Shown here in pieces: positions 57,494-64,000 of a DNA stretch of 64,000 nucleotides. The notes under the pieces are model-generated. The model was not told where the DNA came from, searched no databases, and saw nothing but the letters and a program-made list of their open reading frames with translations. The stretch spans positions 62,001 through 126,000 of the forward strand of contig JAEWGT010000007.1 of assembly GCA_023388175.1 (NCBI GenBank), written 5' to 3'. How positions within the stretch are numbered: position 1 is the first letter of the stretch; each line of letters starts with the position of its first letter. This DNA comes from Pseudomonadota bacterium (GTDB lineage: Bacteria > Pseudomonadota > Alphaproteobacteria > Rhizobiales > Devosiaceae). The position numbers and the translations under genes are program-made.

Positions 57494-57512
57494 CTCATTC
57501 ATTCATGCTGGC

Positions 57513-59432
57513 TTACGCAGACTTCTTGTCGTCGCCGTCGTCGTCCTTGACCTCTTCGAAGTCAGCGTCGACCACGTCATCGTCTTCTTCGTCACGCGTG
57601 CCATTGGCCTTGGCTTCGGCTTCTTCCTGGCTGGCCTTGTACATGGCCTCGCCCAGCTTCATCGACACTTCGGCCAGCTTGGAGGTCTTCTCCTTGATGG
57701 CTTCGGCATCGTCGCCGTCCAGCACCGTCTTGAGATCGGCAATAGCGGTCTCGATGGCGGCCTTGTCCTCGGCCGGAACCTTGTCGCCATAGTCGGCCAC
57801 CGACTTTTCGGTCGAGTGGATCAGCGATTCGGCCTGGTTACGGGCCTCGACGGCTTCGCGCTTGCGCTTGTCGGCTTCGGCATTGGCCTCGGCATCCTTG
57901 ACCATCTTTTCGATGTCGGCGTCCGAAAGACCACCAGAGGCCTGGATGCGGATCTGCTGTTCCTTGCCGGTGCCCTTGTCCTTGGCCGACACGTTGACGA
58001 GACCATTGGCGTCGATATCGAAGGTCACTTCAATCTGCGGCACGCCGCGCGGTGCGGGCGGGATGCCGGCCAGGTCGAAATTGCCCAAGAGCTTATTGTC
58101 TGCCGCCATTTCGCGTTCACCCTGGAAGACCCGGATGGTCACGGCAGACTGATTGTCCTCGGCGGTCGAGAAGGTCTGGCTCTTCTTGGTCGGGATCGTG
58201 GTGTTGCGGTCGATCAGGCGGGTGAACACGCCACCCAGCGTTTCAATGCCCAGCGACAGCGGGGTCACGTCGAGCAGCAGCACGTCCTTGACGTCGCCCT
58301 GCAGCACGCCGCCCTGAATGGCTGCGCCCAGCGCCACGACTTCGTCCGGGTTCACGCCCTTGTGGGGTTCCTTGCCGAACAGCTGCTTGACCGCTTCCTG
58401 CACCTTGGGCATGCGGCTCATGCCGCCCACCAGCACGACTTCGTCGATCTGGCTGGCCGAAATGCCGGCATCCTTCATGGCCTGCTTGCAGGGCTCGATG
58501 GTGCGGGTGATGAGGTCATCGACCAGCGATTCGAGCTTGGAGCGGCTCAGCTTCAGCGTCAGGTGCTTCGGACCCGAAGCATCGGCGGTGATGAAGGGCA
58601 GGTTGATTTCGGTCTGGGTCGAGCTGGACAGCTCGATCTTGGCTTTTTCGGCAGCTTCCTTGAGGCGCTGGAGAGCCAGCTTGTCGCCACGCAGGTCGAT
58701 GCCCTGTTCCTTCTTGAACTCGTCGGCGAGATAGTCGACCAGACGCATGTCGAAGTCTTCGCCGCCGAGGAAGGTGTCGCCATTGGTTGACTTCACCTCG
58801 AACACGCCATCGCCGATTTCGAGGATCGAGACGTCGAAGGTACCGCCGCCAAGGTCATAGACGGCGATGGTGCCGCTATTCTTCTTGTCGAGGCCATAGG
58901 CCAGCGCAGCTGCCGTCGGCTCGTTGATGATGCGCAGCACTTCAAGGCCGGCAATCTTGCCCGCATCCTTGGTCGCCTGACGCTGCGAATCGTTGAAATA
59001 GGCCGGAACGGTGATGACGGCCTGGGTAACGGTCTCGCCGAGATAGGCTTCGGCGGTTTCCTTCATCTTCTGCAGAATCATCGCGGAGACCTGCGACGGC
59101 GAATACTTGTCGCCCGAGGCTTCCACCCACGCGTCGCCATTGTCGGCGGACACGATCTTGAAGGGCACGAGGCCCTTGTCCTTGGCCACGACCTTGTCGT
59201 CATAACGGCGGCCGATCAGGCGCTTGACGGCAAACAATGTGCCTTCGGGATTGGTCACGGCCTGCCGCTTGGCGGGCTGGCCGACAAGGCGTTCGCCGTC
59301 CTTGGAAAAGGCGACCATGGAAGGCGTGGTGCGCGCGCCTTCCGCATTTTCGATCACTTTGGGATTGCTGCCGTCCATCACGGCGACGCAGCTATTGGTC
59401 GTACCGAGGTCGATACCGATAACTTTAGCCAT
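57513..59432 (-). CDS. dnaK: Molecular chaperone DnaK (Hsp70)
   Basis: ATP-dependent Hsp70 that works with DnaJ and GrpE (both encoded nearby). 639 residues: nucleotide-binding domain (about 1-380) beginning VIGIDLGTTNSCVAV and containing IINEPTAAALAYG and the linker, followed by the substrate-binding domain with LLLDVTPLSLGIETLGG and a C-terminal tail rich in D and E (EEVKDDDGDDKKSA). Start ATG 59432. A sigma-32-like promoter lies 118-146 bp upstream, so heat induction is expected. Confidence 0.98.
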   Translation of the reverse strand: MAKVIGIDLGTTNSCVAVMDGSNPKVIENAEGARTTPSMVAFSKDGERLVGQPAKRQAVTNPEGTLFAVKRLIGRRYDDKVVAKDKGLVPFKIVSADNGDAWVEASGDKYSPSQVSAMILQKMKETAEAYLGETVTQAVITVPAYFNDSQRQATKDAGKIAGLEVLRIINEPTAAALAYGLDKKNSGTIAVYDLGGGTFDVSILEIGDGVFEVKSTNGDTFLGGEDFDMRLVDYLADEFKKEQGIDLRGDKLALQRLKEAAEKAKIELSSSTQTEINLPFITADASGPKHLTLKLSRSKLESLVDDLITRTIEPCKQAMKDAGISASQIDEVVLVGGMSRMPKVQEAVKQLFGKEPHKGVNPDEVVALGAAIQGGVLQGDVKDVLLLDVTPLSLGIETLGGVFTRLIDRNTTIPTKKSQTFSTAEDNQSAVTIRVFQGEREMAADNKLLGNFDLAGIPPAPRGVPQIEVTFDIDANGLVNVSAKDKGTGKEQQIRIQASGGLSDADIEKMVKDAEANAEADKRKREAVEARNQAESLIHSTEKSVADYGDKVPAEDKAAIETAIADLKTVLDGDDAEAIKEKTSKLAEVSMKLGEAMYKASQEEAEAKANGTRDEEDDDVVDADFEEVKDDDGDDKKSA

Positions 59433-59548
59433 TTACTCAGCCTCTCTTTACAGCGAACCCGTTGCACAGCCCCATGCGGCAGCTTTGTGCCCCTCGCGGA
59501 TCGGGTCCCTCGTAGGATTGATACTGCCCGTTGCCGGGCCTCGGGGCG

Positions 59549-59578
59549 TATATAGGGGGGTGGGCCAAGGGCTTCAAG
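59549..59578 (-). promoter_or_regulatory. Putative RpoH (sigma-32) promoter of dnaK
   Basis: On the minus strand: -35 CTTGAAG (59578 to 59572), 13-bp spacing, and CCCCTATAT (59558 to 59550), close to the alphaproteobacterial heat-shock consensus CTTGAAA/CCCCATAT. It lies 117 bp upstream of the dnaK ATG. Confidence 0.65.
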
Positions 59579-59656
59579 CGCGGCATGGAGGAGATTTTCC
59601 GCTCTTTGGTCGGCATGACGATTTCGTCCGGCGTCGAAATTTCCTAAACCTGCTCC

Positions 59657-61435
59657 ATGTTTGCACCCGGCTCCGTGCTTTTGCACGATAACCTCAATCC
59701 AGATGGCCGCAATCTGCTCTTCACGCAGCCGCGCGAAGTGCTGCTGGCCCATGATGCGAACACGGCACGAATGGCGCTGCAACGCCTTGCCGAGGCCGGG
59801 CAGCGCAATCTCTGGGCTGCCGGCTATCTGTCCTATGAAGCCGGTTTCCTGTTCGAGGAGCGGCTGGCCTCGCTTCTGCCCGAACGCAGCGAGCAGCCTC
59901 TGCTCTGGTTCGGCCTCTACGACACGCCGCGGGATATGCGCTCTGCCGAGGTCAGTGCCATGCTCGCCGATGCGGCGGGGGGATCGGTGACGGGCCTCAG
60001 GCCCAGGCTCGACCTGCCCGCCTATGAAAAGGCCTTCCACCGCGTCAAAGCCCTGATCGAGGCGGGTGACACCTATCAGGTCAATCTGACCATGAAGGCG
60101 GATTTTGCCCTTTCCGGCGACCCGCTTGGCCTCTACCGCACCCTTTCGCATAGCCAGCGCGTTGCCTATGGCGCCTATATTCATGCGGGGGACCATCACA
60201 TTCTCTCCCGCTCGCCCGAGCTGTTTGTCTCCGGTGCGGGCAATATGCTGCGGGCGCGCCCCATGAAGGGTACGCTCAAGCGCGGGCGCAGCATGGCTGA
60301 AGACGCTGCCGGCCGTCTTGCCCTGGCCACTGACGAAAAAAACCGCGCCGAAAACCTGATGATCGTCGATCTGCTGCGCAACGATCTGGGGCGCATTGCG
60401 CGGACCGGCTCCGTGCGGGTCACCGACCTTTTTACTGTGGAGACCTTTTCCAGCCTCCACACCATGACGTCCGGAATCGAAGCTCTGCGCCGGCCCGGCG
60501 TGGACATGTCCGAAATACTGGAAAACCTCTTTCCCTGCGGCTCGATCACCGGCGCGCCGAAGCTGCGGGCCATGGAAATCATCCGCGAGGTCGAAGCGGG
60601 GCCGCGCGGTCTCTATACCGGCTCGATCGGCTATATCGCGCCCAATGGCGACTTCAGCTTCAACGTCGCCATCCGCACCGCGATCATCGACGGGAAGGGC
60701 AATGGCACGATCGGCATTGGCGGCGGCATCGTTGCTGATTCGATCGCCCACGCCGAATATGAGGAGGCGCTGCTCAAGTTGAAATTCCTTTCCGACCCCG
60801 CCCCGCCGGTGACCCTGATCGAAACCCTCAAATGGTCTCCCGAGGACGGCTTTGTTCTTCTCGACCGCCATCTTGATCGCCTCAGCGATTCGGCGCGCTA
60901 TTTCGCCCTGCCGTTCGACAGAAGCCAGACCAGCGATTTTCTCGCCAAGTCGGCCGGAGACTGGACCGGGCCGATGCGTGTCCGCCTGACGCTGTCCGAA
61001 GCCGGCCGGGAACTCACCGCCGTCCCCCTCCCGCCGAGCCCGGAAACCTTCCGTTTCGCCATCGCGCCCGAACGGCTCGATTCTGCTTCCCTCTGGCTAG
61101 CCCACAAGACCACCAATCGTGCCTTTTATGACCAGCCGCGCCATCGCGCCCACGACGAACAGGGGCTCGATGAAGTGGTTTTTCTCAACGAGCGGGCCGA
61201 ACTGACCGAAGGCTCATTCACCAGTCTGTTTATCGAACGGGACGGGCTATTGCTCACACCCGCCCTGTCCTCGGGCCTGCTCCCCGGCACGCTGCGCGCC
61301 GAGCTGCTCGCTCACGGCAGGGCAGAGGAGCGTGTGCTCACCCTTGCCGATCTGGGCCGGGCCGATGCAATCTTTCTGGGCAATTCAGTACGCGGCCTGA
61401 TCCGGGCCGAATGGGTGAGAGACGCCAATGCTTGA
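59657..61435 (+). CDS. pabB: Aminodeoxychorismate synthase component I fused to aminodeoxychorismate lyase (PabB-PabC)
   Basis: 592-residue bifunctional protein for p-aminobenzoate (folate) synthesis. The N-terminal chorismate-binding domain (about 1-385) has the PabB variant of the active-site motif, PMKGT (202-206), and the Mg-binding SFNVAIRTAIID region. The C-terminal domain (about 390-592) is a class IV PLP aminotransferase fold with the lysine in LAHKTTNRAFYD and the EGSFTSLFIERDG block, i.e. the 4-amino-4-deoxychorismate lyase. A PabA glutaminase is not in the window. Confidence 0.9.
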   Translation: MFAPGSVLLHDNLNPDGRNLLFTQPREVLLAHDANTARMALQRLAEAGQRNLWAAGYLSYEAGFLFEERLASLLPERSEQPLLWFGLYDTPRDMRSAEVSAMLADAAGGSVTGLRPRLDLPAYEKAFHRVKALIEAGDTYQVNLTMKADFALSGDPLGLYRTLSHSQRVAYGAYIHAGDHHILSRSPELFVSGAGNMLRARPMKGTLKRGRSMAEDAAGRLALATDEKNRAENLMIVDLLRNDLGRIARTGSVRVTDLFTVETFSSLHTMTSGIEALRRPGVDMSEILENLFPCGSITGAPKLRAMEIIREVEAGPRGLYTGSIGYIAPNGDFSFNVAIRTAIIDGKGNGTIGIGGGIVADSIAHAEYEEALLKLKFLSDPAPPVTLIETLKWSPEDGFVLLDRHLDRLSDSARYFALPFDRSQTSDFLAKSAGDWTGPMRVRLTLSEAGRELTAVPLPPSPETFRFAIAPERLDSASLWLAHKTTNRAFYDQPRHRAHDEQGLDEVVFLNERAELTEGSFTSLFIERDGLLLTPALSSGLLPGTLRAELLAHGRAEERVLTLADLGRADAIFLGNSVRGLIRAEWVRDANA

Positions 61436-62060
61436 AATTCAACCCGACGACGTGCTCGTCATTGTCGATGTGCAATATGATTTCCTGCCCGGCGGCAGTC
61501 TGGCGGTGTCAGGTGGTGACGAGATCGTGCCGCTGATCAATACGCTGGCGGAAAAATTCACCCATGTCGTGCTGACCCAGGACTGGCATCCGGCCAACCA
61601 CATTTCCTTTGCCAGCCAGCATCACGGCAAGGCCCCCTTCGACACGGTGGAACTCGAATACGGTACCCAGGTCCTCTGGCCCGATCATTGTGTCTGGGAC
61701 AGCCACGGCGCCGAAATCAGCCGCGACCTCCATATCCCCCATGCCCAGCTCATCATCCGCAAGGGCTATAATCGCGCCATCGACTCCTATTCCGGCTTCC
61801 AGGAAGCCGACCGCGAAACTCTGACCGGCCTTGCCGGCTATCTGGGCGAACGTGATCTCGGCCGCCTCTATATCGTGGGCCTCGCCACCGATTTCTGCGT
61901 CGCCTGGACGGCCATCGACGGCGCGGCGGGCGGTTTCGACGTCACCGTGATCGAGGACGCCACCCGCGCCATCGATTCGAACGGCTCGCTTGAAAAAGCC
62001 TGGGCCGATATGGACGAGGCCGGTGTGCAGCGCATCCAGAGCCGGGAAATCCTGGGATGA
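61428..62060 (+). CDS. pncA: Nicotinamidase PncA
   Basis: Hydrolyses nicotinamide to nicotinate for NAD salvage. 210 residues of the isochorismatase-like fold with the catalytic triad D14 (IVDVQYDF), K112 (IIRKGYNRAID) and C157 (GLATDFCVAW) and metal ligands D52, H54 and H88 (QDWHP, DHCVW). It overlaps the pabBC gene by 8 bp and the GFA gene by 4 bp, implying one operon although the pathways differ. Confidence 0.94.
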   Translation: MLEIQPDDVLVIVDVQYDFLPGGSLAVSGGDEIVPLINTLAEKFTHVVLTQDWHPANHISFASQHHGKAPFDTVELEYGTQVLWPDHCVWDSHGAEISRDLHIPHAQLIIRKGYNRAIDSYSGFQEADRETLTGLAGYLGERDLGRLYIVGLATDFCVAWTAIDGAAGGFDVTVIEDATRAIDSNGSLEKAWADMDEAGVQRIQSREILG

Positions 62061-62452
62061 TCACCGGCTCCTGCCATTGCGGCGCGGTCACCTGGCGCTT
62101 CGAAAGCCAGCCGACCCATGCCACAGCCTGCAATTGCACCCTGTGCCGCCGCTATGGCGCGCTCTGGATTTATGGCCACGAGAACGAAGACGTTTTCGTT
62201 TCCGGCCCCACCAGCATCTATCTGCAAGGCGATAAAAGCCTCGCCAATCACTTCTGTAAAACCTGTGGCGGCATGGCCTATTGGCGCGGCTGCGCGCCGG
62301 AAGCCGATGGTCGCACACGCATGGCGCTCAATGTGCGCCTCGCCGATGATCCGCAGGCGGTGGCCGATATCCCGGTCCGGCGCTTTGATGGTTTCGACAC
62401 CTGGACCGCCCTGCCCGATGAGGGTCGCACGGTCGGCCATGTCTGGTTCTGA
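62057..62452 (+). CDS. GFA-family (CENP-V/Gfa domain) zinc protein
   Basis: 131-residue protein with the zinc-binding cysteines of the GFA fold: C6-x-C8 (GSCHCGAVTWRFE), C25/C27/C30 (ACNCTLCRRYG) and C67-x2-C70 (HFCKTCGGMAYWRGC). These proteins relate to glutathione-dependent formaldehyde-activating enzyme but mostly have no proven activity. The stop is followed by a bidirectional terminator shared with grpE. Confidence 0.88.
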   Translation: MITGSCHCGAVTWRFESQPTHATACNCTLCRRYGALWIYGHENEDVFVSGPTSIYLQGDKSLANHFCKTCGGMAYWRGCAPEADGRTRMALNVRLADDPQAVADIPVRRFDGFDTWTALPDEGRTVGHVWF

Positions 62453-62461
62453 CCAGCCATG

Positions 62462-62487
62462 AAAAAGGGCGCCGCAGCGCCCTTTTT
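62462..62487. terminator. Bidirectional terminator between GFA gene and grpE
   Basis: AAAAAGGGCGC (62462-62472), 4-nt loop, GCGCCCTTTTT (62477-62487): an 11-bp stem with T-runs on both strands, in the 46-bp gap of two convergent genes. Confidence 0.9.
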
Positions 62488-62498
62488 ATTCCATTCAC

Positions 62499-63092
62499 TC
62501 AGGCGCTCTTGTCGACGCCATCGCCTTCCGTAGGCGCTGCCGGTGCCGCGGCCCCGCCCTTGGCGACACCGACCATGGCCGGGCGCAGCACGCGCTCGCC
62601 AATGGCAAAGCCTTCCTGCACCACCTGCACCACCGTGCCCTCGGGCACATTTGGGTTCGGCACCTCGAACATGGCCTGATGCTTGTGCGGGTCGAATTTC
62701 TGTCCCGCCGCCTCGATCTTGGTCACGCCATGCTTGGCGAGCAGGCGCTGGGTCTCGCGCTCGGCCAGCTCGATCCCCTCGATGAGGCTTTTGAGCGTGC
62801 CCTCGGCACTTTCGCGCACTTCGGCGGGAACCACCACCAGCGCCCGGCTCAGCGCATCGGTCGCGCTCAGCATGTCGCGGGCAAAGCCGGCAATGGCATA
62901 GGAGCGCGTATCGGCGACATCGCGCTCGGTGCGCTTGCGCAGATTTTCCATCTCCGCAGCCGCCCGCAGCACGCGGTCCTTCAGTTCGGCATTCTCGGCC
63001 GTCAACGCCTCGACGGGATCGACCTCCGGGGTTTCGTTCACCGGCACTTCAGTTTCCGGCACTTCGCCCTGGGCGGCGTTTTCGTCGCTCAT
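62499..63092 (-). CDS. grpE: Nucleotide exchange factor GrpE
   Basis: Dimeric exchange factor releasing ADP from DnaK. 197 residues from ATG 63092 (MSDENAAQG): an acidic disordered N-terminus, a long coiled coil (about 30-100; LTAENAELKDRVLRAAAEMENLRKRTERD) and the beta-wing head with FDPHKHQAMFEVPNP and GFAIGERVLRPAMV. An in-frame ATG at 63155 adds a non-homologous leader and is rejected. hrcA follows upstream (64-bp gap). Confidence 0.95.
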   Translation of the reverse strand: MSDENAAQGEVPETEVPVNETPEVDPVEALTAENAELKDRVLRAAAEMENLRKRTERDVADTRSYAIAGFARDMLSATDALSRALVVVPAEVRESAEGTLKSLIEGIELAERETQRLLAKHGVTKIEAAGQKFDPHKHQAMFEVPNPNVPEGTVVQVVQEGFAIGERVLRPAMVGVAKGGAAAPAAPTEGDGVDKSA

Positions 63093-63156
63093 GTCGTCTC
63101 TTCCGTAGCAAAGGTAAATCTCTTGCCCCGCCATATCGGCCAAGCAGGGTTGCAAT

Positions 63157-64000
63157 TCAAGTGTTCCGCTTGCGTGACATCATCGCCGAAATGACATTGG
63201 CGGTATAATCCACCACCGGCACGATCCGCGCATAATTGAGCCGCGTCGGCCCGATCACCCCAAGAACACCCACTATCCTGTCATTGGCATCCTTGTAGGG
63301 GCTGAGAATCACCGATGATCCCGACAGCGAAAACAGCTTGTTTTCCGAGCCGATGAAAATGCGCACCCCCTGCGCACGCTCGGCATCGCCAAGAAGGTCC
63401 AGCAATCCATCCTTGCTTTCCAGCGCGTCGAACAGTTCGCGCATGCGCAGCAATTCATCGCTCGCCATGGCGTCATTGATGAGATTGGCGCGACCGCGCA
63501 CGATCACTGTGGGCGCGCCATTGCCCTTTGTATCGGTCAGCGTGGCAATGCCGGCATCCACCAGCTTCTGCGTCAGCTCGTCCAGCTCCGCCCGCTGCTC
63601 GGCCCGCCGCTCCTGCAACACCTTCCGTGCCTCGGACAAGGTCCGCCCGACCACGTAATGGGCGAGATAATTGCCCGCCTGGCTGAGCGCGCTGGCCGTA
63701 TAGCCCGGCGGCAGCTCGAGTATGCGATTTTCCACCTGCCCGTCCGCGCCCACCAGAATGGCCATGGCGCGGGCAGTGTCCAGCCGCACGAATTCGATAT
63801 GCTTGAGCACCATGTCGGCCTTGGCGGCGATCACCACGCCCGCCCCCTGACTCAGGCCCGACAGCAGGGAGGACGCTTCGGTGAGCAGGTCCTCCACCTG
63901 CCCATGCCCGGCATTGCCCTCGATATGCCGGGCGATCTGCTTGCGCTCGTTTTCATCCACGCTTCCCATTTCCAGCATGGCATCGACGAAAAACCGCAAC
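63157..64000 (-). CDS. hrcA: Heat-inducible transcription repressor HrcA (5' part outside window)
   Basis: Repressor that binds CIRCE operators upstream of groESL. About 280 C-terminal residues are present; the window ends within the gene, so the N-terminal winged-helix DNA-binding domain is missing from view. The visible text has the family blocks LRFFVDAMLEMG, VLKHIEFVRLDTARAMAILV and the C-terminal IGVLGVIGPTRLNYARIVPVVDYTA. hrcA-grpE on one strand is the usual alphaproteobacterial arrangement. Confidence 0.92.
   Translation of the reverse strand, partial: LRFFVDAMLEMGSVDENERKQIARHIEGNAGHGQVEDLLTEASSLLSGLSQGAGVVIAAKADMVLKHIEFVRLDTARAMAILVGADGQVENRILELPPGYTASALSQAGNYLAHYVVGRTLSEARKVLQERRAEQRAELDELTQKLVDAGIATLTDTKGNGAPTVIVRGRANLINDAMASDELLRMRELFDALESKDGLLDLLGDAERAQGVRIFIGSENKLFSLSGSSVILSPYKDANDRIVGVLGVIGPTRLNYARIVPVVDYTANVISAMMSRKRNT

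Noticed and set aside
57381..58790. Long plus-strand frame opposite dnaK
   Set aside because: Antisense of dnaK; begins inside repeat and terminator sequence.
1..64000. tRNA, rRNA and riboswitch genes
   Set aside because: Scanned by eye for T-loop (GGTTCGAATCC-like) and conserved rRNA segments; none convincing. Covariance-model search was not possible.

Overview
The window is 64 kb of GC-rich chromosome from an alphaproteobacterium, most likely order Hyphomicrobiales (Rhizobiales) and plausibly a Devosia-like genus. This rests on protein character and gene order, not on any search. The order evidence is: parA/parB-rsmG-mnmG-mnmE-rho-hemJ-hemE, then an oriC-like gap, then maf-aroE-coaE-dnaQ/secB-fxsA-tim44-smr; hslV-GNAT-hslU beside a hisB-hisH-hisA-hisF-hisE-coaA block; and a CenR-type response regulator near leuS. 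This is a core, origin-proximal region with no prophage, integron or CRISPR array.

Layout: 0.1-2.8 kb cytochrome c maturation (ccmABCDG), then an unannotated Flp-type pilin. 3.1-9.5 kb: an SRPBCC protein, an Sdh assembly factor (DUF1674), htpX, rsmB, a heparinase-like protein and purH. 9.7-17.5 kb: a flippase, leuC, a zincin-like protein, DUF4893, rimM-trmD-rplS, a YegP-like protein and xth. 17.5-23.3 kb: a cNMP-binding protein, a CenR-like regulator, a YggS-type PLP protein, leuS and holA. 23.4-32.4 kb: the partition/origin region (parB, parA, rsmG, mnmG, mnmE, rho, hemJ, hemE) sprinkled with parS-like palindromes and ending in a 440-bp non-coding gap carrying a CtrA box and clustered GANTC sites. 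32.4-38.1 kb: maf, aroE, coaE, dnaQ, secB, fxsA, Tim44-like, Smr, XRE. 38.2-45.5 kb: the HslUV protease genes and the histidine block ending in coaA. 45.6-55.6 kb: mixed metabolism and repair (VOC, dapB, gpmA, AI-2E, Ada-like, DUF2244, nth, DUF2214 with a divergent TetR, adenosine kinase, pyrF, histidine phosphatase, FMN reductase, VOC). 55.7-64 kb: chaperone genes dnaJ, dnaK, grpE and hrcA (truncated by the window end), interleaved with pabBC, pncA and a GFA protein.

The most unusual structure is a 380-bp unit (57010-57389) between dnaJ and dnaK. It is a stand-alone GIY-YIG nuclease gene enclosed by perfect 31-bp inverted repeats, and each repeat is itself a 9-bp-stem/5-nt-loop palindrome. 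Two gene-less pairs of the same palindromes, in the same relative orientation, occur at 12950-13028 and 41328-41400, and one decayed arm at 57418. This looks like an autonomous element with MITE/REPIN-like derivatives. A second, longer palindromic-pair family with the same 9/5 hairpin geometry lies at 42172-42313 and 45503-45635, with a solo hairpin at 38160.

A second system-level signal is the set of ten parS-like 16-mers around CACGTG. They cluster tightly around parAB-mnmGE but also extend to 43, 48.7 and 56.9 kb. All statements come from reading the sequence and from general family knowledge; no alignment, structure or database search was run.
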